From: Mycolicibacterium moriokaense
Lineage (GTDB): Bacteria > Actinomycetota > Actinomycetes > Mycobacteriales > Mycobacteriaceae
Assembly (NCBI RefSeq): GCF_003201655.1
Contig: NZ_QJJU01000003.1
Span: forward strand, 372,001-436,000
Direction of reading: 5' to 3'
Length of the DNA: 64,000 nt
The notes beneath the pieces are model-generated. The model was not told the origin of the DNA. It did no database searches and was given only the letters and a program-made list of their open reading frames with translations. The position numbers and the translations under genes were made by a program. Numbering within the stretch: position 1 is the stretch's first letter; every line of letters starts with the position of its first letter. Positions 1 to 9,444 of this stretch are shown here, piece after piece.

Positions 1-512
1 TCGATCAGGCGGGGAACGAAACCGTGATCACCCTCGCCATGCACCGACGGCGGCAGCCGCAAAACCGAGACGCGCACGCCGCGCGAAGTGAACGCGAGCG
101 CCGCGTGCTCCGAGGCGCGCGGAGAGTTGGGATCGGCGGCGTCGTCCTCCGTCATCGTGCGGCCCAATGCGAACCCGGCCAGACCAGACGTGACGACAAA
201 CGACCGATCGGATCCCGCCAGCACCTCACCGAGTGTCGCGATGGCGCGCCTGTCGGTCTCTGCTGCGCCCATGTAGTCGGCGAAATCGTGATTGAACGCA
301 AGGTGGATCACTCCGTCGGCAGACGCAGCACCAGCGCGCAGGCTCTCCAGGTTCTCCAGATCGCCCCGGTGTGCGTGCGCCCCTGCGGCCTCGACGGCCT
401 CAGCCGACGACTCCGACCGCGCCAGCCCGACGACCTGGTGACCTGCGTCGACGAGCTCAGAAACCACGGCTGATCCGATGAACCCGGACGCGCCGGTGAC
501 AAACACTCGCAT
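1..512 (-). CDS. SDR / NAD-dependent epimerase family oxidoreductase (3' end outside window)
   Basis: The gene reads leftward from an ATG at 512 and runs off the left edge, so only about 170 N-terminal residues are visible. It begins [20 protein letters not shown], a Rossmann fold with the GxxGxxG dinucleotide-binding motif of extended/atypical SDRs, and continues through GDLENL and SGLAGFALG segments typical of the family. A GGGAGG ribosome-binding site lies just upstream of the ATG. The gene is divergent from a TetR gene, and the two share an 81-base region with two palindromic operators, so it is probably the repressor's target. The substrate cannot be told. Confidence 0.85.
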   Translation of the reverse strand, partial: MRVFVTGASGFIGSAVVSELVDAGHQVVGLARSESSAEAVEAAGAHAHRGDLENLESLRAGAASADGVIHLAFNHDFADYMGAAETDRRAIATLGEVLAGSDRSFVVTSGLAGFALGRTMTEDDAADPNSPRASEHAALAFTSRGVRVSVLRLPPSVHGEGDHGFVPRLI

Positions 513-527
513 GGAAACCTCCCGTTG

Positions 528-575
528 ATGTCAGTTGCTGTCATCAACGTTAACGCTCATGACAGCCGCTGTCAT
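528..575. promoter_or_regulatory. Twin palindromic operator between SDR and tetR
   Basis: Bases 559-575 are a palindrome with 8-base arms ATGACAGC around a single central base. Bases 528-544 are a degenerate copy (ATGTCAGTT...GCTGTCAT). The centres are 31 bases apart, about three helical turns, so two dimers could sit on the same face of the DNA. The position between a divergent TetR/target pair makes these likely repressor sites. The binding itself is inferred. Confidence 0.6.
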
Positions 576-593
576 TCCCCCTAAGATCGCCGT

Positions 594-1160
594 ATGAGCC
601 GGTGGCAGCCAAACGCGCGCGGCCGCCTGGAACACGCGGCCCTTGAGCTCTACACCGAGCGCGGATTCGACGAGACCACGGTCGCTGAGATCGCCGAGCG
701 GGCTGGTCTGACGGAGAGGACGTTCTTCCGGTACTTCACCGATAAGCGCGAGGTGCTGTTTTGGGGCCAGGGCGCGCTCACGGAGTTGATCACCAAACAG
801 ATTGCGGACGCTGACGATTCCGCATCACCGATCGACGCTGTCGGCGCTGCGCTGAAGGCAACGGGGGAAATGTTCAAGGATCGCCGCGAGCATGCCCGAC
901 GGCGCCAAGCGGTCATCGACGTCAACGCGGGCCTTCAGGAACGCGAGTTGATCAAGCTGGCGACGCTGGCTGTGGCGATGGCAGAAGAACTGGGCCGTCG
1001 AGGCGTTGGTGAACCCGCCGCCAAACTGACCGCCGAAACAGGGGTTGCGGTCTTCAAGGTCGCCTTCGACCGATGGATCAACGCCACCACGGACACCGAT
1101 CTGGCGCAGGTCGTTGGTGAGGCGCTCGACGAGTTGAGAGTCCTCACCGCGAGCACCTAA
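594..1160 (+). CDS. TetR family transcriptional regulator
   Basis: This is a 188-residue protein with a TetR_N helix-turn-helix at about residues 10-56 (ALELYTERGFDETTVAEIAERAGLTERTFFRYF), followed by an all-helical ligand-binding domain. The length is normal for the family. It is divergent from the SDR gene at the left edge, and a pair of similar palindromes separates them. It probably represses that gene and itself in response to a small molecule. The effector is unknown. The next gene on this strand, mmpL, begins about 145 bases downstream, so co-transcription cannot be excluded. Confidence 0.88.
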   Translation: MSRWQPNARGRLEHAALELYTERGFDETTVAEIAERAGLTERTFFRYFTDKREVLFWGQGALTELITKQIADADDSASPIDAVGAALKATGEMFKDRREHARRRQAVIDVNAGLQERELIKLATLAVAMAEELGRRGVGEPAAKLTAETGVAVFKVAFDRWINATTDTDLAQVVGEALDELRVLTAST

Positions 1161-1304
1161 CGCGTCGCTCGCATCCAGGCATCGGCCAGTTGCGCCAGCC
1201 CAGCGACAGGCAGTCGTCCTCCAGTAGTTTGCCAGCGCCGCAGCGATGAATTCCGTTGGCAACACAGATAGTTCGCCGCCTCGCTGACCTCTCGCAGAGC
1301 GCCG

Positions 1305-4300
1305 ATGCACAGTATTGTTCTCGGGGATGCAGGGCCCAACGTGCTGAGACGCGCCAAAGCCGAAGACCTGCCGAGTTCGCTGGGCGGCTTCGGCCGGCTC
1401 GGCCGCGTGGTGGTGCGGTGGCCGCTGTTGGTCATCGTTTTCTGGATCGCCCTCGCCGTCGCGTTGTTCATACTGCTCCCTCCGTTGGCCAAGATCGCGG
1501 GGGAGAAGCAGCCCGAGTTCCTGCCATCCGACGCGCCTGTCCTGGTCGCCAACAACGCGATGATCAAAGCCTTCGACGAATCGGACTCGCAGAACAGCCT
1601 GTTGGTCGTGCTGACCAACGACAACGGGTTGGGTCCTGACCAGGAGGCCGTCTACCGCAAGCTCGTCGACAACCTTCGTGCCGATCATCAGTCGGTCGTC
1701 ATGCTGCAGGACTTCATCAGCACCCCGGCATTGCGCGACGTGGTCACCAGCAAGGACCACAAGGCGTGGTATCTACCGGTCGGGCTCGCGGGCGCGCTGG
1801 CCACGCCCCCTGCGGCTGAGTCCTACAAGAAGGCCGTCGAGATCGTCAAGGCATCGACGACGGGCACGTCGTTGACCGCACATCTCACCGGGCCCGCGGC
1901 CACGGTCGGAGACATGACGGCGGTCGGCGAGAGCGACGTACACGTGATCGAAATCGCGACCGCGCTGATGGTGTTGACGATCCTGCTTCTCGTTTACCGA
2001 AACCCGCTGACCATGGCGCTGCCGTTGGTGACGATCGGAATCTCGCTCGTCGTCGCACAGCAGCTGATCGCAGGCCTCCTCGTGTTGGGCATGAGCATCT
2101 CGCCGCAGGCCATGGTTCTGGTGAGCGGGATGATGCTCGGCGCGGGAACGGATTACGCGGTCTTTCTCATCTCGCGGTACCACGAATACCTCCGGATGGG
2201 CTACGAATCGGATGTTGCCCTGGTCTCAGCCCTCGGGTCGATCGGCAAGGTGATCGCGGCGTCAGCGGGCACCGTCGCCATCACGTTCCTCGGTATGACG
2301 TTCGCGAAGCTGGGGGTGTTCTCCACCATCGGACCCGCGCTGGCCGTCACGATCATGGTCGGCTTCGTCGCGTCGATCACGCTGCTGCCCGCGATGCTCG
2401 CCCTTGCCGGGCGACGCGGTCTGTGTAAGCCCAGACGCGAACTCACCAAACGTCTTTGGCGGCGATCCGGCGTGCGGATCGTGCTGCATCCGGTCCGGCA
2501 TCTGGTGGCCAGCCTTATTGTCCTGGCGATCCTGGCAGGCTGCGTCGGGGCGATCAAGTTCAACTACGACGACCGCAAGAACCTGCCCGCTGACGTCGAC
2601 AGCAACGTCGGATACGCCGTGATGGCGCAACATTTTCCGGTCAACTCGAGCATCCAGCAGTTCATCCTCGTGCAGTCGCAGCGCGACCTGCGAAGCCCCA
2701 AGGCGCTGGCCGACCTCGAGCAGATGGCCCGGCGCGTCAGTCAGGTGCCCGGCATCGCGGCCGTTCGGGGGATCACGAGGCCGACTGGCGATACCCTCGA
2801 ACAGGCCAAGGCGACGTTCCAGGCCGGCGCAGTCGGCGACAAGCTCTCCCAGGCGTCGACCGAGATCTCCAACCGCGACGCTGATCTCGATCGGCTGACG
2901 GGCGGTGCGCACCAACTCGCAGATGCCCTTGGCGACGTGCGAAACGGTGTGCTGGACGCGATGACGTCCGTCAGCGGACTGACGAACGCGTTGGTCGACA
3001 TGCAGGCCAAGTACGGACCCAACGCGACGCTCGCCGACATTGACCAGTCGGCGCGACTGGTCAAGAGCATGCGCGCGATGGGTGATGCGTTGGGGGTCAA
3101 CCTCACCCAGGTCGACGACGTGTACCGGTGGGCGGTACCGATGATGGCAGCGCTGAACTTCAACCCGATATGTTCGATTGACCCGGCGTGCCAGAACTCG
3201 CGGGCGATATTGCAGCGCCTCATCGCGGCGCACGACGACGGCTCGCTGCAGTCGCTATCCGATCTGGCGCGACAACTGCAGGCCGCCGACGGCACCCAGC
3301 CGGTGAACAGCACAGTCGGCAACCTCCAACAGAAGCTCGAGGCTGCCACCGAAGCGGCACAGAAGCTCGGGCTTGACAAGCCCGACGGCATCAAGCGCAA
3401 GCTGGACGAACTCCAGAACGGCGCCAACACGCTGGCCGACGCGAGCCGACAACTCGCCGACGGGGTACAGCTGCTGGTCGACCAGGTCCGCCAGATGGGA
3501 CCCGGTCTCGGCGATGCTTCGTCGTTCCTGATGGCCATGCGCAACAACGCCCGCGAGCCGTCGATGGCCGGTTTCTACATTCCGCCCGAGATCCTCACGA
3601 ACAGCGAATTCAAGACCGCCGCAACAATGTTCGTCTCTGCCGACGGCCACGCCGTGCGTTACCTCGTCCAGACCGACCTGGATCCGTTCGGCACACAGGC
3701 GATGGACCAGGTCGCGCAGATCATGAACGCCGCGCGCAGCGCGCAGCCCAACACCGAACTGGTCGACGCGACGATTTCGATCGCCGGGTTGCCGGCGGTG
3801 AACGCGGACGTCCGCGACTACTACAACCACGACATGAGGTTCATCCTCACCATGACGATCCTGGTCGTGCTGTTGATCCTCATCGTGTTGCTGCGTGCCG
3901 TCGTCGCACCGCTTTATCTCATTGCTTCAGTGGCGATTTCGTTTTTGTCGGCGCTGGGCATCGGCGTTGTGGTCTTCCAGTTCATCCTCGGCCAACACCT
4001 CGCCTGGAATGTGCCGGGGACCGCGTTCATCGTTCTGGTCGCGGTGGGAGCCGACTACAACCTGTTGTTGATCTCACGGATCCGCGACGAGGCGTCCCGC
4101 GGGATGCGCACCGCGGTGATCCGGACCGTGGGCGCCACGGGCGGCGTGATCACCTCCGCCGGAATCATCTTCGCCGCGTCCATGCTCGGCCTGACCTTTG
4201 GCAGCATCGCCGGGATGGTGCAGGTCGGGTTCATCATCGGCGTCGGACTGTTGCTCGACACCTTCTTGGTGCGCACGGTGACCGTGCCTGCGATGGCGGT

Positions 4301-4469
4301 GCTTGTCGGGAAGGCGAACTGGTGGCCGTCACGAAACTTGAAGCCCCTTCACGGATCGATCGATCCGGACCGCCTAGATCATCCGCGGCCCACCGAACCC
4401 GGGGACAGTGCCGATCGGGATGAGCACCAACACGAGGACGAGAAACAGGAACAACCTCAACTGGTTTGA
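1305..4469 (+). CDS. MmpL-family RND lipid transporter
   Basis: A 1054-residue inner-membrane transporter of the mycobacterial MMPL branch of RND proteins, which move lipids or siderophores across the plasma membrane using proton flux. TM1 is at about residues 38-60, a cluster of five TM helices at about 210-365, TM7 near 400, a long periplasmic domain with coiled-coil segments, and a second helix cluster at about 860-1000. The paired proton-relay Asp-Tyr residues are present in GTDY (D283) and GADY (D917). The start may instead be GTG at 1341. There is no mmpS gene beside it. The hydrophilic C-terminus overlaps the convergent membrane-protein gene by 96 bases. Neighbouring acyltransferases and a DrrABC exporter suggest an acylated surface lipid as cargo. 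Confidence 0.93.
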   Translation: MHSIVLGDAGPNVLRRAKAEDLPSSLGGFGRLGRVVVRWPLLVIVFWIALAVALFILLPPLAKIAGEKQPEFLPSDAPVLVANNAMIKAFDESDSQNSLLVVLTNDNGLGPDQEAVYRKLVDNLRADHQSVVMLQDFISTPALRDVVTSKDHKAWYLPVGLAGALATPPAAESYKKAVEIVKASTTGTSLTAHLTGPAATVGDMTAVGESDVHVIEIATALMVLTILLLVYRNPLTMALPLVTIGISLVVAQQLIAGLLVLGMSISPQAMVLVSGMMLGAGTDYAVFLISRYHEYLRMGYESDVALVSALGSIGKVIAASAGTVAITFLGMTFAKLGVFSTIGPALAVTIMVGFVASITLLPAMLALAGRRGLCKPRRELTKRLWRRSGVRIVLHPVRHLVASLIVLAILAGCVGAIKFNYDDRKNLPADVDSNVGYAVMAQHFPVNSSIQQFILVQSQRDLRSPKALADLEQMARRVSQVPGIAAVRGITRPTGDTLEQAKATFQAGAVGDKLSQASTEISNRDADLDRLTGGAHQLADALGDVRNGVLDAMTSVSGLTNALVDMQAKYGPNATLADIDQSARLVKSMRAMGDALGVNLTQVDDVYRWAVPMMAALNFNPICSIDPACQNSRAILQRLIAAHDDGSLQSLSDLARQLQAADGTQPVNSTVGNLQQKLEAATEAAQKLGLDKPDGIKRKLDELQNGANTLADASRQLADGVQLLVDQVRQMGPGLGDASSFLMAMRNNAREPSMAGFYIPPEILTNSEFKTAATMFVSADGHAVRYLVQTDLDPFGTQAMDQVAQIMNAARSAQPNTELVDATISIAGLPAVNADVRDYYNHDMRFILTMTILVVLLILIVLLRAVVAPLYLIASVAISFLSALGIGVVVFQFILGQHLAWNVPGTAFIVLVAVGADYNLLLISRIRDEASRGMRTAVIRTVGATGGVITSAGIIFAASMLGLTFGSIAGMVQVGFIIGVGLLLDTFLVRTVTVPAMAVLVGKANWWPSRNLKPLHGSIDPDRLDHPRPTEPGDSADRDEHQHEDEKQEQPQLV

Positions 4470-5630
4470 TGTCGGAGGCTGATCAATCTCGGGTCTGCGC
4501 GCGGCGAAAACCGTAAACACGATCGCGACATCGAACGCCACGATGATCAGCCACCTGGTCCAGTCGAAGCCGGTCAGGAACACCGGAACGATCAACAGCA
4601 GCCCTGCGGCCACCCACGCCATGCTGCCACGCAACTGGTCTACGAATGCGCGCACCGGAACACCTGACACTCCGCTCATTCCGTACATCGTCCCGGCGAA
4701 GGCCAGGGCACCGAACACCAAGGACGCGGTGAGTCCGACCAACCCGACATTCCCGACGATGCGTATGGCATCCACAACCCCGTAGTCGTATATCGGCATG
4801 ATGTTGCGGCACACCCAGTCGTGATAGTCGGTTTGACTCTGGTGTGCACCGAACACGTACTGCGCCAGCGTGGGCAGCGACGTGATCGCCGCCAGCGGAT
4901 TGGGCATCGTGTGATGCGGTACCGCCGAACACAATTGAGGGGCGACGTCGTGACGGCCGAAGCCCGCCACCACGAGCGCGGTGACGATGCCCGGCGCGAC
5001 CGCGAGCAGCACGCCACGGCGCCGCGCCGCACCCAGTTTGTCACCAAGGACCACGATCGCCAGCACGGCGCCGAGGGCGAACTGCAACCCGATCGCCTCA
5101 TGGACCAGTGTCAGGATCGCGATGATCGAACCGTAGGCCAGGCAGTACGTCAATGCGGCCGCACGCGAGCGCGTCAATGGCAACGCAACCGCGAACACCG
5201 CCAGTGCGGCCGCACCGAACAGATCCGGCCGGGCTGAGTAGGCGGCGAACGGGATTCCGAACGGCAGCAACGGAATCAGCATCGCCACCATCAGCCTGCG
5301 CTCACACCGGCGCCGACCGAACAACACAACACCTGCGACCAAGCCAAGGGCGCACAGATAGATCGCGGTCGACAGCCAGCGCAGTCCCAGTGCGGCGTCG
5401 AAGTAGTGTCCAGGGACGAGCCCGACCAATTCGCCTGCGAGGCCCCGACGGACGAATCCGAAGGTGTAGTCGACGGCGTAGTACGACAGCCAGTACACGT
5501 CGATCGGCACGATGTTGATCGCGAACAACAGCACGGCCGTCGACCACGTCGCGATCGCGACGGCGACGCCGACGTACAGCATTGGGCGCGCCGAGCCGCG
5601 CTGACCGACTTTGATGCTCAAGTTCGCCAT
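4374..5630 (-). CDS. Polytopic membrane protein of unknown function in the papA-drr operon
   Basis: A 418-residue protein with about ten hydrophobic segments and a conserved-looking N-terminal loop (YAVDYTFGFVRRGLAGEL) between TM1 and TM2. I chose the ATG at 5630 because it lies 10 bases after the stop of the preceding acyltransferase. A longer reading frame from 5687 would overlap that gene. It is the last gene of the six-gene minus-strand operon. The layout resembles membrane glycosyltransferases or lipid flippases of surface-lipid loci, but I recognise no catalytic motif, so no function is assigned. Its 3' end overlaps mmpL tail to tail. Confidence 0.8.
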   Translation of the reverse strand: MANLSIKVGQRGSARPMLYVGVAVAIATWSTAVLLFAINIVPIDVYWLSYYAVDYTFGFVRRGLAGELVGLVPGHYFDAALGLRWLSTAIYLCALGLVAGVVLFGRRRCERRLMVAMLIPLLPFGIPFAAYSARPDLFGAAALAVFAVALPLTRSRAAALTYCLAYGSIIAILTLVHEAIGLQFALGAVLAIVVLGDKLGAARRRGVLLAVAPGIVTALVVAGFGRHDVAPQLCSAVPHHTMPNPLAAITSLPTLAQYVFGAHQSQTDYHDWVCRNIMPIYDYGVVDAIRIVGNVGLVGLTASLVFGALAFAGTMYGMSGVSGVPVRAFVDQLRGSMAWVAAGLLLIVPVFLTGFDWTRWLIIVAFDVAIVFTVFAARRPEIDQPPTSNQLRLFLFLVLVLVLIPIGTVPGFGGPRMI

Positions 5631-5640
5631 CGGATGGGCC

Positions 5641-6975
5641 CTAACGGACAGTGGTAGCGGACAGTTGCAGGTCGGCCAGTGCACCACCCGCCAGATCGCG
5701 CGTCGACGGCGCGGTGTTCTCGGCGCCGCACCGGTAGGCGACGACGGTTATGAAACGACTGCCATTGACGGTCCCTGTGCCGCAGAACAACTGGCCGCGG
5801 GACCGCTCGATTCGCTCGGGTGTGATGCCCTGCTCCGCCAACCGCATCGACACCTCGCTCGCGTTTCCACCGTCGATGCGGCCGATGACTGAGTCGAAGT
5901 TCCCGAGGTTGGAACAGCCGACCGGTAGTTGACCGGTGGCCATAGCGACACCTTCAGTCTGCCGAACCAACCACCGCGGCGTGAACGGGATGAGAGGAAG
6001 CCCCGCAAGCATTTCATTGGGTTGTTCCGCCAACGATGTCAATCGGCTCTTGACGTCCGCACGGACACCACTCAAATCCTCAAGCACCGCGTCACTGTCG
6101 ACGGCGATGGTGATCGAGCTCAGCGCGTTGGCGCGGCTGTCATCGGCGGTGCGCTCGCTGACCGGGAGCACGACCGTCACCGTGCCGCCGTCAGGTTGGA
6201 CCCTGCCCATCCGGTGCGCCAGGCGGGCCGCGAATGCGATGCAAAGTGCGTTGCTGCTTCCGCTTAACTCACGCGCACGGGCGTCCCACGCGCCCGCATC
6301 AGTCTGGATCGTCACCGATCCACGCCCGGCTTCGTCGTCGTCCGCACTGGCTTGGTGCCGATACGGCTGCGTTGGCGGAGCTTTCGCGTCCGGCGAAAGC
6401 CGCAGCAGGATCAGCAGAGTCGCGATGAGTGCGCGGATAACGGCGGGCAGTGCGCGTACGGCGTCGGTCAGATCCTCCGAGACGGCACGCCACCTGCCAC
6501 GTGAATGTGCCAGCGGGTAGCCGAATTCGCGGTTCTCACGTTTGACCGCTTCAGCAATCGCCGTCGTGAACCCGAGTCCGTCCGCGACGCAGTGCGATGC
6601 CACCAAGCTGATCGCCGTGCCGCCATCGTCGAGCGCCAGCACGCCGAGGTGGAAGGTCGGCCCCCACTCCGGGTCGACAGTGATTCGCGCGCGCTGTTCG
6701 ACCCAGGCACCGATCTCGTCGCGCGGACGACAGGCCGTCGAGATGTCGATGCCGGGTGACGGCCCTCCTGGGACCCAGCGATGACGCCCGAAGGGCAACG
6801 GCGAGCGCTCTATACGACGCCCGAGAAGTCCAGCCGAGAGATTCTCGTTGAAGGTGCGCAACTCGTCGATGTCCACATCGCGGTCGTACACCCACGTGCC
6901 CTGAACGACGCTGCCCTGACCGGTGGCCCGCAGCCGGAGAAACGCGGCCTGGTCGAGCAACGCCAGCCTCGTCAT
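5641..6975 (-). CDS. Condensation-like acyltransferase (HxxxDG), second in operon
   Basis: A 444-residue protein of the chloramphenicol-acetyltransferase-like/condensation superfamily, which includes PapA and wax-ester synthases. The catalytic HxxxDG motif is HCVADG with His128 and Asp132. Such enzymes transfer an acyl chain from CoA or a carrier protein onto an alcohol. The ATG at 6975 overlaps the stop of drrC (ATGA). The longer in-frame extension to 7557 is a shadow of drrC. It differs clearly in sequence from the PapA at the head of the same operon, so the pathway may add two different acyl groups. Acyl donor and acceptor are unknown. Confidence 0.82.
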   Translation of the reverse strand: MTRLALLDQAAFLRLRATGQGSVVQGTWVYDRDVDIDELRTFNENLSAGLLGRRIERSPLPFGRHRWVPGGPSPGIDISTACRPRDEIGAWVEQRARITVDPEWGPTFHLGVLALDDGGTAISLVASHCVADGLGFTTAIAEAVKRENREFGYPLAHSRGRWRAVSEDLTDAVRALPAVIRALIATLLILLRLSPDAKAPPTQPYRHQASADDDEAGRGSVTIQTDAGAWDARARELSGSSNALCIAFAARLAHRMGRVQPDGGTVTVVLPVSERTADDSRANALSSITIAVDSDAVLEDLSGVRADVKSRLTSLAEQPNEMLAGLPLIPFTPRWLVRQTEGVAMATGQLPVGCSNLGNFDSVIGRIDGGNASEVSMRLAEQGITPERIERSRGQLFCGTGTVNGSRFITVVAYRCGAENTAPSTRDLAGGALADLQLSATTVR

Positions 6976-7745
6976 CGGCACCCCGCCTCGGCGGCGGCGC
7001 GATACCCGCACACCGCCATCGGCGCGAAGACCGCGACCAGTCCGACTGCCCACACGACCGCCTGCAGCAGCGGCCACAGTACGGGCCCGCCCTCTGCAAG
7101 CCCGCGCATCGCCTCGATCGTCGGCGACATCGGCTGAAGCCGCACCGCTGCTTGCAGCCAGGACGGAAACACCTCGGCGGGGGCGACCCCGGTGTTGAAG
7201 AACAGCAGCACGACGCATCCTGCGCCGAGCCAGGTCACCATGGCCCGTCCGTCCGCGCGGACGGCGATCGCGATGACTGCGGTCGCAACTCCCACCGAGA
7301 TCATCACCGGAACAAGAACAAACGCCACCGCTGCGGCCCAGCCCTCGGTGAATCGCAAACCCAACGCGACGCCGAATGCGGTGAGCAGCGCGGCGGAGCC
7401 GGCCGTTCGGGCCGCTTCTGCGAGTAGACGGCCGCTCAGGGCGCTTGCCCGATGGATCGGCAGCACCCACAACCGGGTAAGCAGACCCGATTCTCGTTCT
7501 GCGGGCAGAGCAAGGCCTGCGCCAAGGGTGCCGAAGATCGCGCCGACCACTGCGCACATCGGGACCAGCCCGTAGAGGCTGTTGCTTCCGGTGACGGCCA
7601 GCACCGCCTTACCGATGAGCAATTTGTAGATGACGAGGAGGAAGGTTGGAAACAGCAACGCCTGGACGGTGACGATCGGGTCGCGTCGCCAGCGGCGCAG
7701 CAGTCGTCCGGCCTCCAACGCGCTCTCTCTGACTGCGGCGGTCAC
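6972..7745 (-). CDS. drrC: DrrC-like ABC transporter permease
   Basis: A 257-residue ABC-2 type permease with six predicted membrane helices. It is related to the daunorubicin-resistance permeases that in mycobacteria export complex lipids such as PDIM. It is about 30% larger in its hydrophilic N-terminus if read from 7916, but the GTG at 7745 forms a GTGA overlap with the drrB stop and is the better start. A segment near the C-terminus (NTGVAPAEVFPSWLQ) parallels one in the adjacent DrrB (STGMAPAESFPGWLG), as expected for paralogous half-permeases that pair with one DrrA. Confidence 0.88.
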   Translation of the reverse strand: MTAAVRESALEAGRLLRRWRRDPIVTVQALLFPTFLLVIYKLLIGKAVLAVTGSNSLYGLVPMCAVVGAIFGTLGAGLALPAERESGLLTRLWVLPIHRASALSGRLLAEAARTAGSAALLTAFGVALGLRFTEGWAAAVAFVLVPVMISVGVATAVIAIAVRADGRAMVTWLGAGCVVLLFFNTGVAPAEVFPSWLQAAVRLQPMSPTIEAMRGLAEGGPVLWPLLQAVVWAVGLVAVFAPMAVCGYRAAAEAGCR

Positions 7746-8485
7746 CGTGTGCGCCTTTGCATCTGCACCGCGAGGCCGCCAAACAGCGCGAGCAACGCGA
7801 TGCACCAGGCCGCCGTGGCGGCAAGACCGGCGACGGCGACGTGACCGCTGGCGAGCTCCCGCAATGTCTCGGTGACCTGCGACACCGGCTGATAACGGAC
7901 GAAGGGGCCGAGCCATCCTGGAAACGATTCGGCGGGCGCCATCCCGGTGGACAGCAGGACCAGCACCAACTGGGGGAGAAGCAGCAGCTGGCTGGACGAC
8001 TCGACGGAGCCGATTCGGGACCCGAGCGCGTCCGCGCCAAGGCAGACCGCCATCGCGAACGCCAACACGATGACGACGAACAGCACGCCGTAGCCGAGGC
8101 CACCTGCCATCCGGAAGCCGAACACCGATGCGACGGCAACGCCCGCGATCAGCGCGATCACTGCGCGGATCAGGCAGTAGAGCATTCGCGCCGCCAACGG
8201 GACCACCGCCGGAATGGGAAGGGTGCGAAGCCGAACTCCGAAACCGGACAACCGATCCCGCGCGGCGCGGTCGGCGGTCGTCATGGCGCCGAACAGCATC
8301 GCCTGCACGACGACGAGCGGCAGCACGTACTGCGGGTAGGTCATCTGGCCGGTGTCGATGAGTTTCCCCAACGCCAACGTGAACCCGAGGAAGCAGCCAA
8401 CCGGGGCGAGCACGGCGAAGAGCAGGTCGGCGTCGCGCAGCGTGCCTGAAAAGGTGCGCAGGGTGAGTGTCGCCAGGGCACTCAT
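7742..8485 (-). CDS. drrB: DrrB-like ABC transporter permease
   Basis: A 247-residue ABC-2 permease with six hydrophobic stretches. It shares the MAPAESFPGWLG-type loop with its paralogue DrrC. Its ATG overlaps the DrrA stop (ATGA) and its own stop overlaps the DrrC GTG, so translation of drrABC is coupled. With DrrA and DrrC it should form the plasma-membrane exporter for the lipid made by this locus. The gene order drrA-drrB-drrC matches the PDIM locus of M. tuberculosis, but the flanking genes here are different. Confidence 0.9.
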   Translation of the reverse strand: MSALATLTLRTFSGTLRDADLLFAVLAPVGCFLGFTLALGKLIDTGQMTYPQYVLPLVVVQAMLFGAMTTADRAARDRLSGFGVRLRTLPIPAVVPLAARMLYCLIRAVIALIAGVAVASVFGFRMAGGLGYGVLFVVIVLAFAMAVCLGADALGSRIGSVESSSQLLLLPQLVLVLLSTGMAPAESFPGWLGPFVRYQPVSQVTETLRELASGHVAVAGLAATAAWCIALLALFGGLAVQMQRRTR

Positions 8486-9444
8486 ACAGTGACCGGCGGT
8501 GACGTCAAGCTCAGGAACGCCTCGTCCAGCGACGGCTTACGCAACGAGATGTCAGCGAGTTCGATGCCGAGTCCGTCAAGCCGGCGGAAGACCTCGCCGA
8601 AGGTCGCCACACCGTCGGGTGCGGGCACCGACACGGCGGCCGCCTGGTGATCGATCAGTGTGTCGCAACCGGTCCCGAACGCCGCGAAATCCGCCAATGC
8701 CGTGGCGATTTCGGTCAGATTCATCGGGTCAGCCGGCGTGACTTGACAGTAGCTGACGCCGACGCGGCATTTCAGGTCGTCGGCGGTCCCACTGGCCACC
8801 ACCCGCCCGGAATTCAGCACGATTATCGAATCGCTCAACACATCGGCCTCTTCGAGGTACTGCGTTGTCAGCAGCACTGTGACGTCCTGATGACGAAGCG
8901 CGGACACCAGATCCCAGACATCGCGGCGGCTGCGCGGATCAAGGCCTGTCGTCGGCTCGTCGAGGAAAAGCACACGCGGGGGGACGACCAGCGCGACGGC
9001 GATGTCGATACGCCTGCGCATTCCGCCGGAATACGTGGAAACCCGCCGGTCGGCGGCATGGCCCATGTCGAACCGATCGATCAGTTCATCAGCCCTTTGC
9101 CGCGCATGCCGGTGCCGCAGCCCACGCAGCTGAGCAAACAGCATCAGATTCTCACGGCCGCTGAGGAATTCGTCGAGCGCCGCGGCCTGCCCCGTCACAC
9201 CGATGCTCGACCGCACGTCGGCCGATTCTCGCTCGACGTCGAACCCCGCGACGGTCGCCGACCCGGCGGTGGGGCGCACAAGAGTGGACAGGATGTTGAT
9301 CGTTGTGGTCTTCCCTGCGCCGTTGTGGCCGAGCAGCGCGCATACCGAAGCACGCGCGACGGTGAAGCTCACGCCCTGCAGGGCGGGCGAGCTCTTACCG
9401 AACGCCTTCGCCAGGTCGCGGCATTCGATTGCGACGTCAGGCAT
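8482..9444 (-). CDS. drrA: DrrA-like ABC transporter ATP-binding protein
   Basis: A 320-residue ATPase of the DrrA family. Walker A is GHNGAGKTTT (Lys45), the signature is YSGGMRRR and Walker B is VLFLDEPTTGLD. A C-terminal domain of about 100 residues follows, as in DrrA. The ATG at 9444 overlaps the last 8 bases of the upstream papA gene and is preferred to the ORF start at 9504. It powers export through DrrB and DrrC. This is the second gene in the operon. Confidence 0.92.
   Translation of the reverse strand: MPDVAIECRDLAKAFGKSSPALQGVSFTVARASVCALLGHNGAGKTTTINILSTLVRPTAGSATVAGFDVERESADVRSSIGVTGQAAALDEFLSGRENLMLFAQLRGLRHRHARQRADELIDRFDMGHAADRRVSTYSGGMRRRIDIAVALVVPPRVLFLDEPTTGLDPRSRRDVWDLVSALRHQDVTVLLTTQYLEEADVLSDSIIVLNSGRVVASGTADDLKCRVGVSYCQVTPADPMNLTEIATALADFAAFGTGCDTLIDHQAAAVSVPAPDGVATFGEVFRRLDGLGIELADISLRKPSLDEAFLSLTSPPVTV

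Noticed and set aside
825..1760. 311-codon minus-strand ORF over the tetR-mmpL junction
   Set aside because: Arg/Gln-rich shadow composition, no family, covers two convincing plus-strand genes.
2262..3233. 323-codon minus-strand ORF inside mmpL
   Set aside because: Antisense shadow of a highly supported transporter, low-complexity composition.
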